From contig JAGGDZ010000196.1 of the NCBI GenBank assembly GCA_024648655.1, positions 1 to 12,470 of the forward strand: 12,470 nucleotides of DNA, written 5' to 3'. A model generated the notes under the pieces. That model worked only from the letters and a program-made list of their open reading frames with translations. It was not told the DNA's origin and ran no database searches. Shown piece after piece: positions 1-6,122 of this stretch. The DNA comes from Chloroflexota bacterium. GTDB lineage: Bacteria; Chloroflexota; Dehalococcoidia; Lucifugimonadales; JADFKI01. The position numbers were made by a program, and so were the translations under genes. How positions within the stretch are numbered: position 1 is the first letter of the stretch; the number at the start of each line of letters is the position of its first letter.

Positions 1-255
1 CGAGTACACCGTACCCAACTTCACTCCCATCACTCTGCTTATCGCAGACACGCTCATACCCTCGCAGTACATGCTCAAAGCGTCTCTCTTGACTTGCTCC
101 GAGTAGTAGCTTCTGTTCCCCTCCGGTGTGAAGCGATAATGGCATTCTCGGCAGCGGTAGGTCTGCTTGCCACGAGGACTGCCATCCTTCACTACCCAGT
201 TGGAGCCGCAGTGCGGACAGCGCATGTGGTGTCTGTATGTGCGGGGACGGGACAT
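1..255 (-). CDS. IS1-like transposase, N-terminal part (cut by left window edge)
   Basis: Reading leftward from ATG at 255, 85 codons are open to the window edge. The peptide has a zinc ribbon, with CPHC at residues 13-16 and CREC at 35-38, then a helix-turn-helix-like stretch around residues 53-84 (EQVKRDALSMYCEGMSVSAI and following). This order matches the InsA-type N-terminus of IS1-family transposases, which bind the element ends; the DDE catalytic domain would lie outside the window. The start is supported by GGAGGTG (263-269 on plus), 7 bases upstream of ATG. The gene lies beyond the terminator at 338-372, so it is transcriptionally separate from the hflX unit. Neither the element boundaries nor target-site duplications can be defined here. 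Whether the full transposase is intact, or split into insA/insB, cannot be seen. Confidence 0.75.
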   Translation of the reverse strand, partial: MSRPRTYRHHMRCPHCGSNWVVKDGSPRGKQTYRCRECHYRFTPEGNRSYYSEQVKRDALSMYCEGMSVSAISRVMGVKLGTVYS

Positions 256-282
256 CTGTACACCTCCACTCTTGTCTTATAC

Positions 283-317
283 ATTATCAGCACATGTAGA
301 GAAAACCTCTATGTCAA
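283..317 (-). promoter_or_regulatory. Possible transposase promoter with palindrome in the spacer
   Basis: Upstream of the transposase the minus strand carries a perfect TTGACA (312-317) and a GATAAT (283-288), but they are 23 bases apart, too far for a normal sigma-70 promoter. Between them is a palindrome, TAGAG-gtttt-CTCTA (297-311), that could be an operator. IS1-family InsA is known to bind near its own promoter; applying that here is inference only. A second -10-like hexamer, TATAAG, sits at 276-281. Weak call. Confidence 0.25.
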
Positions 318-337
318 GATCCACTCCCGAAAATCAA

Positions 338-372
338 ACAAAAGAAAGCCTCCTAGCGTCTGCCAGGAGGCT
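338..372 (-). terminator. Rho-independent terminator ending the dapL-hflX unit
   Basis: On the minus strand an 8-bp perfect stem (AGCCTCCT/AGGAGGCT, 347-372), extended inward by a G-U and two G-C pairs around an AGAC loop, is followed by TTCTTTTGT (338-346). The plus strand has no U-tract after the stem, so it works leftward. It begins 25 bases beyond the stop codon of the small membrane ORF at 397, which suggests that ORF is or was the last gene of the transcript. Confidence 0.75.
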
Positions 373-396
373 CTCAATGTGGGATAACTAGAAGCT

Positions 397-688
397 CTAA
401 CAGTGGGCAGCAATTTCGCGACGAACTTCCTCGAAATACATTACGCACTCTTTCTTCGCCGGAACCCGGCATGCGCTAACGCCCGCAGGCCAAAGAATAA
501 CGCAAACACAATATCCGTAGCCCGAAAAACAGCCCACAAGCGCTCCTCCAAATATCGCCGCTCCAACGGCGGTGTTCGCTTCAACAGGAGAGGAGATTGA
601 ACTGTGCTCCCCCTTCGTCGAGTACCAATCCTACCCCGATGGACCAAAGTGTAACGACGAATAGACCAATCGCTATGTTTAGCCACAC
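397..688 (-). pseudogene. Small two-helix membrane protein, frame broken in a G5 run
   Basis: I recognise no family. Two minus-strand frames each give coherent membrane-protein sequence. Upstream, from a GTG at 688, the frame reads VWLNIAIGLFVVTLWSIGVG then LVLDEG, one strongly hydrophobic helix. Downstream, a second frame reads EANTAVGAAIFGGALVGCFS, then a cysteine-rich hydrophobic stretch and a charged tail ending EEVRREIAAHC and TAG at 397. Removing one G from the GGGGG run at 609-613 joins them into a single 96-residue protein without stops. It begins 30 bp after the hflX stop and ends 25 bp before a terminator, as expected for a terminal operon gene. The start is uncertain: no ATG is in frame, GAGGGA lies 10 bases before the GTG, and the frame stays open upstream to 769 inside hflX. 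It could be a real frameshift, an assembly error or ribosomal slippage. Confidence 0.5.
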
Positions 689-717
689 GAATCCATCGTC
701 CCTCGAAATAAGCCCCG

Positions 718-1872
718 TCAGCCCACCACTATTCTGTCCATCGATGCCAACTCCGGTTGCAGCGCAGCATCAATCTCGTGCAGCAACTCGCCGAGTCCCG
801 CGCCCGTCTGGGCCGATGTGAACACGCAACGCAGGTCTCCGTCTGCCAAGCGCAGCGCCCTGCCCAGCGCGTCCGAATCGGCATCATCATCCAGCAGATC
901 GGCCTTATTCAGAGCCATCAGGCGCGGTTTGTCCGCAATGCCCAGTTCGTCAATAATGCCTTCTACAACACTCACCATCTGCGTAGCATTCCGGTGTGTG
1001 ACGTCCACGACATGCAGCACAAGCGTCGATTCCTGAACTTCTTCCAGCGTCGCTCTGAACGCCGCGACCACAGCAGTCGGCAGCTTCTGAATGAAGCCAA
1101 CCGTATCTGTCAGCAGCACATCCCGACCCGCGGGCGTATGAATGCGGCGCGTTACTGGATCAAGCGTGGAGAACAGCATGTTTTCCGCCATCACGCCAGC
1201 TTTCGTAAGCCGATTCAGCAGCGAGCTTTTACCGGCGTTCGTATATCCCACGAGCGAAACGACCGGCACATCCATCTCGATGCGCCGCGCTCTATACCGC
1301 GCTCGGTGGCGCCGTACATCCTCAAGGTCGCGTTTCAGCTTCTGGATGCGCGTCCGCACGAGCCTCCGGTCGGTCTCGATCTGCGTCTCACCCGGACCGC
1401 GCGTTCCGATGCCGCCGCCCAGCCGCTCGAGGTGCGTCCACTGTCCGGCGAGGCGTGGCAGAAGGTACTCATGCTGCGCCAGCTCAACCTGCAAGCGCCC
1501 TTCCTTCGTGCGCGCCCGCTGCGCGAACACATCCAGAATCAGCGCGGTGCGGTCTATGACTTTGACGGACTCGCCCAACGCCTTTTCGAGGTTGCGTTGC
1601 TGTGTGGGCGTCAACTCATCGTCGCAGATAACAGTGCTCGCGCGCTTGGTGTAGATAAGCCCCTTCAGCTCCTCCAGCTTCCCCTTGCCCAGATATACCT
1701 GCGTGGGTCTGTCGAGGCGCTGCGACACTGTACCTACGACAAGCGCGCGCGCGCTTCTTGCAAGCTCGGCAAGTTCGGCAAGCGAGTCTTTCAGCCTCCA
1801 CGGACTGCGCCGCCGCCTCAGTTCCACGCCAACAATAATCGCGCGCTCAAGCCTGGGTCGCGTTGACTTCAT
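718..1872 (-). CDS. hflX: GTPase HflX
   Basis: HflX is a ribosome-binding GTPase that splits stalled or stressed 70S ribosomes. The 384-residue product has the full family layout. The N-terminal HflX domain (about 10-130) includes QVYLGKGKLEELK. The glycine-rich linker GGGIGTRGPGETQIETDRRL is at 152-171, followed by a basic helical stretch (172-197). The G domain has G1 GYTNAGKS (209-216), G3 DTVG (256-259), G4 NKAD (322-325) and a G5-like SAQTG (353-357). It is shorter than the roughly 426-residue E. coli protein, mostly at the ends. ATG 1872 is the first sensible start, although its Shine-Dalgarno AGGAGG is 18 bases away with a small hairpin between. It lies 58 bp after dapL with no terminator between, so co-transcription is likely. 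Confidence 0.95.
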   Translation of the reverse strand: MKSTRPRLERAIIVGVELRRRRSPWRLKDSLAELAELARSARALVVGTVSQRLDRPTQVYLGKGKLEELKGLIYTKRASTVICDDELTPTQQRNLEKALGESVKVIDRTALILDVFAQRARTKEGRLQVELAQHEYLLPRLAGQWTHLERLGGGIGTRGPGETQIETDRRLVRTRIQKLKRDLEDVRRHRARYRARRIEMDVPVVSLVGYTNAGKSSLLNRLTKAGVMAENMLFSTLDPVTRRIHTPAGRDVLLTDTVGFIQKLPTAVVAAFRATLEEVQESTLVLHVVDVTHRNATQMVSVVEGIIDELGIADKPRLMALNKADLLDDDADSDALGRALRLADGDLRCVFTSAQTGAGLGELLHEIDAALQPELASMDRIVVG

Positions 1873-1874
1873 TC

Positions 1875-1896
1875 GCTTAGCGATAAGCTTCCTCCT
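1875..1896 (-). promoter_or_regulatory. Distant Shine-Dalgarno of hflX with intervening hairpin
   Basis: A strong AGGAGG (1891-1896) precedes the hflX ATG by 18 bases, too far for normal initiation. The interval contains a perfect 5-bp inverted repeat, GCTTA-TCGC-TAAGC (1875-1888). If folded, it would leave about 4 bases (AA plus GA) between the Shine-Dalgarno and ATG. No ATG, GTG or TTG in the hflX frame lies closer to the AGGAGG. The geometry is seen in the sequence; a functional role is inference. Confidence 0.35.
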
Positions 1897-1930
1897 CTTC
1901 GTTATCTTGTCCAGCCTATCCCTTTTTTTA

Positions 1931-3103
1931 TTAGCCCCGTTCCGGAATCCGCCATTCGGACAGCTTCGTCAGGCCCTTTTCCATCTCCTCATCGTCTATC
2001 GTCAGCGACAGCCTGATGTAACCTTCGCCGTACTCTCCATAGCCGTTGCCCGGGGTTACCACGATGTCCGCCTCTTCCAGCAGCAACTCTGTGAACTCGG
2101 CCGATGTGAAGCCCTCCGGAATGCGTGTCCAGACATACAAGCTTGCCTTGGGTGGTATGGCGTCCAGCACGATTTCTTGCAGCGTTTCGATTACGCGGTC
2201 ACGACGCCGCTCGTAGATGGCGTTGCGCTCGTCAATCGATTGCTGCGACAGTTCCATTGCCTCCATGCCCATGTATTGTATGGCGTTAGGCACGCCGGAA
2301 TCGAGGTTCGATTTGATGACCATCAGCGCGCTGATGATGTCCTCATTGCCAACCGCCATGCCGAGCCGCCAGCCGGTCATGTTGTAGCTTTTCGACAGCG
2401 AGTGAAACTCCACGCCCACATCAATAGCGCCCGGCGTCTCCAAGAAGCTGACCGGGCGATAACCGTCGAACGCGACCTCTGAGTACGAGGCATCGTGCAG
2501 CACGGCAACATCGTGCGCCTTGGCGAACTCAACGACCTTGGTGAAGTAATCGCTGTCGGCAATCGCCCCCGTTGGATTGTTCGGATAGTTCAGCCATATC
2601 ACCTTCGCCTTGTCCGCCACATCGTCGGGTATCGCGTCGAGGTTCGGCATCCAGCCGTTCTCCTCCAGCAGCGGCATCCAGTGGCACTCGCCGCCCGCGA
2701 ACCACGTGCCCACCGAATATACTGGATAGCCCGGGTCAGGGACGAGCGCGATGTCGCCCGGCTCGATGAAGCACAGCGCCGCATGCCCAATACCCTCTTT
2801 CGCTCCGATGAGCGGCAGGGTCTCCTTGTCCGGGTGCACCGAAATGCCGAACCTGCGCTGGTACCAGTCCGCTACCGCCTGCCGGAACTCAGGCAGACCG
2901 TCCGTCTCCGGATAGCGGTGATTGGGTCCGTCGAGCGCAGTCTCGCGCAGCTTCTCGACTACATTATCCGGTGTGGGAATGTCCGGGTCTCCGATGCCGA
3001 AGCTGATGACATCTGTCCCCTGCTCTCTCTTCTCCGCTATCTTTCGGCTGATGCCCACGAACAGATACGGCGGAACTTTGTCTATACGGCTGGCAAAATT
3101 CAT
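1931..3103 (-). CDS. dapL: LL-diaminopimelate aminotransferase (class I PLP enzyme)
   Basis: This 390-residue fold-type I aminotransferase most resembles LL-diaminopimelate aminotransferase, which converts tetrahydrodipicolinate directly to LL-diaminopimelate and bypasses the succinyl/acetyl DapD-C-E route. Visible motifs are FGIGDPDIPTP (35-45), YPETDGLPEFR (64-74), NYPNNPTG (172-179), HDASYSE (203-209) and the PLP-lysine segment SLSKSYNMTGWRLG with Lys238. The next gene upstream on the same strand is dapF, whose substrate is DapL's product, which favours DapL over a generic aspartate aminotransferase. The start is well supported: GGAG (3109-3112) is 5 bases before ATG. A terminator at 3281-3311 separates it from dapF, so dapL should have its own promoter in 3104-3280; I found no convincing one. 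The remaining alternative is another class I aminotransferase specificity. Confidence 0.88.
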   Translation of the reverse strand: MNFASRIDKVPPYLFVGISRKIAEKREQGTDVISFGIGDPDIPTPDNVVEKLRETALDGPNHRYPETDGLPEFRQAVADWYQRRFGISVHPDKETLPLIGAKEGIGHAALCFIEPGDIALVPDPGYPVYSVGTWFAGGECHWMPLLEENGWMPNLDAIPDDVADKAKVIWLNYPNNPTGAIADSDYFTKVVEFAKAHDVAVLHDASYSEVAFDGYRPVSFLETPGAIDVGVEFHSLSKSYNMTGWRLGMAVGNEDIISALMVIKSNLDSGVPNAIQYMGMEAMELSQQSIDERNAIYERRRDRVIETLQEIVLDAIPPKASLYVWTRIPEGFTSAEFTELLLEEADIVVTPGNGYGEYGEGYIRLSLTIDDEEMEKGLTKLSEWRIPERG

Positions 3104-3181
3104 TTCTTCTCCACTTGAATTAAGTAAAAATGGTTGTCACTGTATGCTGTCATTCCGTGATGGCCCGCGATGGCTGGAAAG

Positions 3182-3203
3182 CACGGCTTAATCACGGCTT
3201 AAT
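3182..3203. repeat. Perfect tandem duplication, 2 x 11 bp
   Basis: The 11-bp unit cacggcttaat occurs twice head to tail (3182-3192 and 3193-3203) in the dapF-dapL intergenic region, about 80-100 bp upstream of the dapL start. The minus-strand sequence just upstream includes CATAAT, a -10-like hexamer, but no well-spaced -35. It may be a slippage duplication in the dapL leader. Confidence 0.8.
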
Positions 3204-3280
3204 TATGAGGATACCGCGCCATGTTAAGGCAAATGCAGTCAGACGTAAAGGATACGCGGCTTGGTTCGGACAACGCGCAA

Positions 3281-3311
3281 AGAAAAGCCCGCTGCCGAAC
3301 CAGCAACGGGC
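3281..3311 (-). terminator. Rho-independent terminator downstream of dapF
   Basis: On the minus strand GCCCGTTGC and GCAGCGGGC pair as a 9-bp stem with one G-U, around a 7-base loop (3287-3311), followed by TTTTCT (3281-3286). It lies 35 bp after the dapF stop codon and closes the transcript arriving from dapF, so dapL and hflX downstream need their own promoter. Confidence 0.8.
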
Positions 3312-3345
3312 GTACCTTCGATCCATTCTATCTGTCCATAGAAGT

Positions 3346-4191
3346 TTAGTTATGCCACTCGCCGTCGAACACCGTCGCCACCGGGCCTTCAAGCACGACC
3401 TCACCTACGCCTGACCATTCGACTGTCAGATCGCCGCCCGGCAGTGCGACGACAGCCCTGTCGCCAGCCAGACCGTTCAGCCGCGCCGCCACCTGCACAG
3501 CGCATGCACCGGTACCGCAAGCCATCGTGATGCCTGAGCCGCGCTCCCACACGCGCGTCTTCAGAGTCTTTCCGCCTTCCAGCACATTTACTATCTCGAA
3601 GTTCACGCGCGCCGGAAACATCGGGTGATGCTCCACCATAGGTCCTATCTCGGTCAGCGGGAACTCGTCAACCGACTCGTCCATGAACACGACCGCGTGT
3701 GGATTGCCCATCGACACACAAGTCATCTTGAATTCGCGGCCGGCGACACTTAGTGGCTGGCCTATCACCGTATCCATACCATCTATCGCCACCGGAATCT
3801 CCGGCGGATTCAGACGCGGCGCACCCATCAGCACGCGCGCTCCGACCATCCGCTGCCCGTCGTCCTGAATCGGCGTAACATCCAGCACGCCTGCCAGAGT
3901 CTCCACGCTCACCGGCGACTTATCCACAGGCACGATGCCGTTATCGAACGCAAAGCTGACGAGGCAGCGTATCCCGTTGCCGCACATCTCACCCTCGGAG
4001 CCGTCCGCGTTGAACATCCGCATGCGGATGTCTGCGACGTCGGACGGCAAGGCGAGTATCAGCCCATCGGAGCCTATGCCGAGGTGCCGGTCGCTCATCG
4101 TCATCGAGAGCGCGTGCCAGTCTTGTTCCTGCTCGCATGCGTTGATGTACACATAGTCGTTGCCAGCGCCGTGCATTTTGGTGAATTTCAA
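3346..4191 (-). CDS. dapF: Diaminopimelate epimerase
   Basis: DapF interconverts LL- and meso-diaminopimelate, the last step before lysine and the source of the peptidoglycan diamino acid. It is a PLP-independent two-base racemase. Both catalytic cysteines are visible: MCGNGIRC (Cys70) and MACGTGACAV (Cys225), in two symmetrical half-domains. I start it at TTG 4191, giving 281 residues beginning MKFTKMHGAGNDYV, the usual DapF N-terminus; GGAG (4200-4203) lies 8 bases upstream. An in-frame ATG at 4209 would add six residues (HGDKE-type) but has no Shine-Dalgarno. The gene follows miaA after a gap of about 140 bp without a terminator, and is itself followed by the terminator at 3281-3311. dapL lies just downstream on the same strand. 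Confidence 0.95.
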   Translation of the reverse strand: MKFTKMHGAGNDYVYINACEQEQDWHALSMTMSDRHLGIGSDGLILALPSDVADIRMRMFNADGSEGEMCGNGIRCLVSFAFDNGIVPVDKSPVSVETLAGVLDVTPIQDDGQRMVGARVLMGAPRLNPPEIPVAIDGMDTVIGQPLSVAGREFKMTCVSMGNPHAVVFMDESVDEFPLTEIGPMVEHHPMFPARVNFEIVNVLEGGKTLKTRVWERGSGITMACGTGACAVQVAARLNGLAGDRAVVALPGGDLTVEWSGVGEVVLEGPVATVFDGEWHN

Positions 4192-4250
4192 TTCTTTGTC
4201 TCCGTGCATTTGTGCGTGAATCGAGGTGAGATCTACCGAATCAAGTGAGG

Positions 4251-4316
4251 CTAACCGCTATCCAACAACAATTGTATCACGATGACTCCCAACACTCCCT
4301 TTCTCCTCTCTCCTCC
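4251..4316 (-). other. Purine-rich leader tract and tiny ORF between miaA and dapF
   Basis: The minus strand has 22 consecutive purines (4295-4316) containing several Shine-Dalgarno-like GGAG repeats. A GTG at 4293-4295 follows and opens a 14-codon frame, roughly MLGVIVIQLLLDSG, ending in TAG at 4251. There is no recognised family, and such a short ORF can easily arise by chance. The rest of the gap, up to 4333, shows no terminator. Confidence 0.15.
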
Positions 4317-4333
4317 ATGCTACCCATCGATAG

Positions 4334-5293
4334 TCAGTTTATTCCACTAGCCAGCCATGCCTGAATCTCGTCGAGCAGTTCACCGAACTCCGCATAGCCT
4401 ACAGGCGCGGTCAGCCAGCGGATGCGCTTATCGGTGAGACGGAACCAGTTGTATTGCTGGCGGACGTAGCGGTGCGTGCGGTACTTGATGCGCTGTACCG
4501 CTTCCGCGAGGGGCAGCTCGCCATCGAGGTGGCGCAGAAGCTCGGCATAGCCCAAGCCGGAGAGTGCGGGGTGCGCCGCGCCGTAGCCGCGTTCTCGGAG
4601 CGCGCGCACCTCGTCCAGCCATCCGGTCGCCAACTGCGCGTCGATGCGGGCATCGATGCGGGCGTATAGCACGGGTCGATCCATCGTCAGCCCAATTATC
4701 AGTGGGTCATAGTCGGGGGGAATCTTGTAAGGTTCACTTTGACCTTCGCCGCCTGCCGGTGAGGCATCGTCATCGCGGGATAGGGCAACTTCCAGAGCGC
4801 GGATTACACGGCGGGGATTACGGCAGTCAACGCGCTCTGCTACCACGGGATCGAGACGCCGGAGTTCTGCAAAGAGTGCCTTCACACCGTCCGATTCAAC
4901 CCGTGATTCCAGCTCTTCACGTAATTTTGCATTTGGGTTAACCTCCGGGACCTGCCAGCCTTCCAGCAGGCCCCGTATGTACTGTCCTGTACCCCCAACC
5001 ACGAGAGGCAGGCGTCCGTGAACTTTTTTGGCGTTATGTATGCTTTCTCTGGCGTGTCGCAGGAAGAGTGCGAGCGAGTACCGTTGGTCAGGCTCTATGA
5101 TGTCAACGATATGATGCGGGATCTCCGTCCGATCGGCATACGAAGGCTTTGCCGTGCCGATACTCATATGCCGATAGACCTGCCGGCTGTCCGCCCCGAC
5201 GATCTCGCCATCGAACGCCCGCGCCAGCCGCATCGCCAGTGCGCTCTTCCCCACTCCCGTAGGTCCCACAATCACCAGCAGCTTAGTCGTCAT
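4334..5293 (-). CDS. miaA: tRNA dimethylallyltransferase
   Basis: MiaA transfers a dimethylallyl group to N6 of A37 in tRNAs that read codons starting with U, giving i6A. The protein opens with a P-loop, GPTGVGKSAL, then DSRQVYRHMSIGTAKPS, PHHIVDIIEPDQRYS, GGTGQYIRGLLEGW and RNPRRVIRALE. It ends with the tRNA-contacting RTHRYVRQQYNWFR, the expected MiaA order. I chose ATG 5293 (319 residues, MTTKLLVIVGPTGVGKS) because the P-loop then starts about nine residues in. GTG and TTG codons upstream, out to 5317, are alternatives adding up to eight residues (MYRVPVWS). The GGAG before ATG is only one base away, so the ribosome site is not decisive. It begins 28 bp after the tpiA stop and is probably co-transcribed with it. 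Confidence 0.95.
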   Translation of the reverse strand: MTTKLLVIVGPTGVGKSALAMRLARAFDGEIVGADSRQVYRHMSIGTAKPSYADRTEIPHHIVDIIEPDQRYSLALFLRHARESIHNAKKVHGRLPLVVGGTGQYIRGLLEGWQVPEVNPNAKLREELESRVESDGVKALFAELRRLDPVVAERVDCRNPRRVIRALEVALSRDDDASPAGGEGQSEPYKIPPDYDPLIIGLTMDRPVLYARIDARIDAQLATGWLDEVRALRERGYGAAHPALSGLGYAELLRHLDGELPLAEAVQRIKYRTHRYVRQQYNWFRLTDKRIRWLTAPVGYAEFGELLDEIQAWLASGIN

Positions 5294-5321
5294 ACTCCAC
5301 ACCGGCACCCTATACAACCTG

Positions 5322-6077
5322 TTAGCTCTTGCTCGCCGCCACCTTCACAATCTCCACGAACGACTCCGCATCCAGACTCGCTCCGCCGACCAGCGCGCCA
5401 TTGATGTCCGGCTGACTGATATACTCCCCAACGTTCCCTGCGTTGACGCTGCCTCCATATAATAACGGCACTCTCGAAGCCGCATCTTTTCCGCCAATCT
5501 TTTCAAGAGTCCCTCGGATATGTGCCATCATCGCCTGTGCAATCTCAGGCGATGCCGACTGTCCGGTCCCGACTGCCCACACCGGTTCATAAGCCACCAC
5601 CACGTCTGCGCCAATGTCCACGCCTTCAAGCCCGCCACGTACCTGAGATTCAACCACCGAGTTCGCGCTACCCCTCTCGCGTTCTTCAAGACTTTCGCCG
5701 ACACACATTATCGGCGCAATTCCCGTGCCAAGTGCCGCTTTCACCTTCAGGTTTACGTCCACATCCGTCTCGCCGAATATACTCCGTCGTTCAGAATGTC
5801 CCACAATCACATATTGACATATGTTTTTGAGCATGCCACCAGATATTTCGCCTGTGTATGCACCGTTCATTTCATGATATAAATTCTGTGCCCCAATTGA
5901 TATCGTACTACTATGCAATGCCAATTGTACTGACACCAGCGATATGAACGGCGGGCAAACAACCACCTCCGCGCTGATTTCGCTAGACAATCCGGAGGCG
6001 ACCGCGGACACCAACTCGACGGCTTCCGTGACGGTTGTGTTCATCTTCCAGTTGCCGACTATTGTGCATATTGACAT
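5322..6077 (-). CDS. tpiA: Triosephosphate isomerase
   Basis: TpiA interconverts dihydroxyacetone phosphate and glyceraldehyde 3-phosphate in the cytosol. From ATG 6077 the 251-residue product has the complete active site: GNWKMN with Asn9 and Lys11, VGHSERR with His94, and YEPVWAVGTG with Glu164. The phosphate-binding loops YGGSV (207-211) and GALVGGASL (227-235) are also present. This start gives MSICTIVGNWKMN, the usual spacing to GNWKMN, with AGGA 13 bases upstream. An upstream in-frame ATG at 6122, directly abutting the apgM stop (TGA-ATG), would add 15 residues and could initiate by translational coupling; I cannot exclude it. The gene sits between apgM and miaA with almost no spacing. 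Confidence 0.96.
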   Translation of the reverse strand: MSICTIVGNWKMNTTVTEAVELVSAVASGLSSEISAEVVVCPPFISLVSVQLALHSSTISIGAQNLYHEMNGAYTGEISGGMLKNICQYVIVGHSERRSIFGETDVDVNLKVKAALGTGIAPIMCVGESLEERERGSANSVVESQVRGGLEGVDIGADVVVAYEPVWAVGTGQSASPEIAQAMMAHIRGTLEKIGGKDAASRVPLLYGGSVNAGNVGEYISQPDINGALVGGASLDAESFVEIVKVAASKS

Positions 6078-6122
6078 ATTGTTATTTATATCCTGTTCTT
6101 CATGAAATCGTTCAGTGAACAT

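Noticed and set aside
298..309. 12-base match AGAGAAAACCTC shared with the 19-bp tandem units (minus strand, 10035-10072)
   Set aside because: Considered as a shared element end. In a window of this size several 12-base coincidences are expected by chance, and the flanks do not match.
441..686. 81-codon minus-strand ORF downstream of hflX with an ATG start
   Set aside because: Its product is Arg-rich and lacks structure. The other two frames over the same stretch give coherent membrane helices, so this one is taken as the shadow.
757..1866. 369-codon plus-strand ORF
   Set aside because: It is the exact antisense shadow of hflX, whose minus-strand product has all GTPase motifs; the plus product is Arg/Gln/His-rich without any recognisable domain.
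1685..2482. 265-codon plus-strand ORF spanning the hflX-dapL junction
   Set aside because: It is antisense to two well-supported genes and has no motif. The hydrophobic stretch near its middle comes from the intergenic and coding sequence read backwards.
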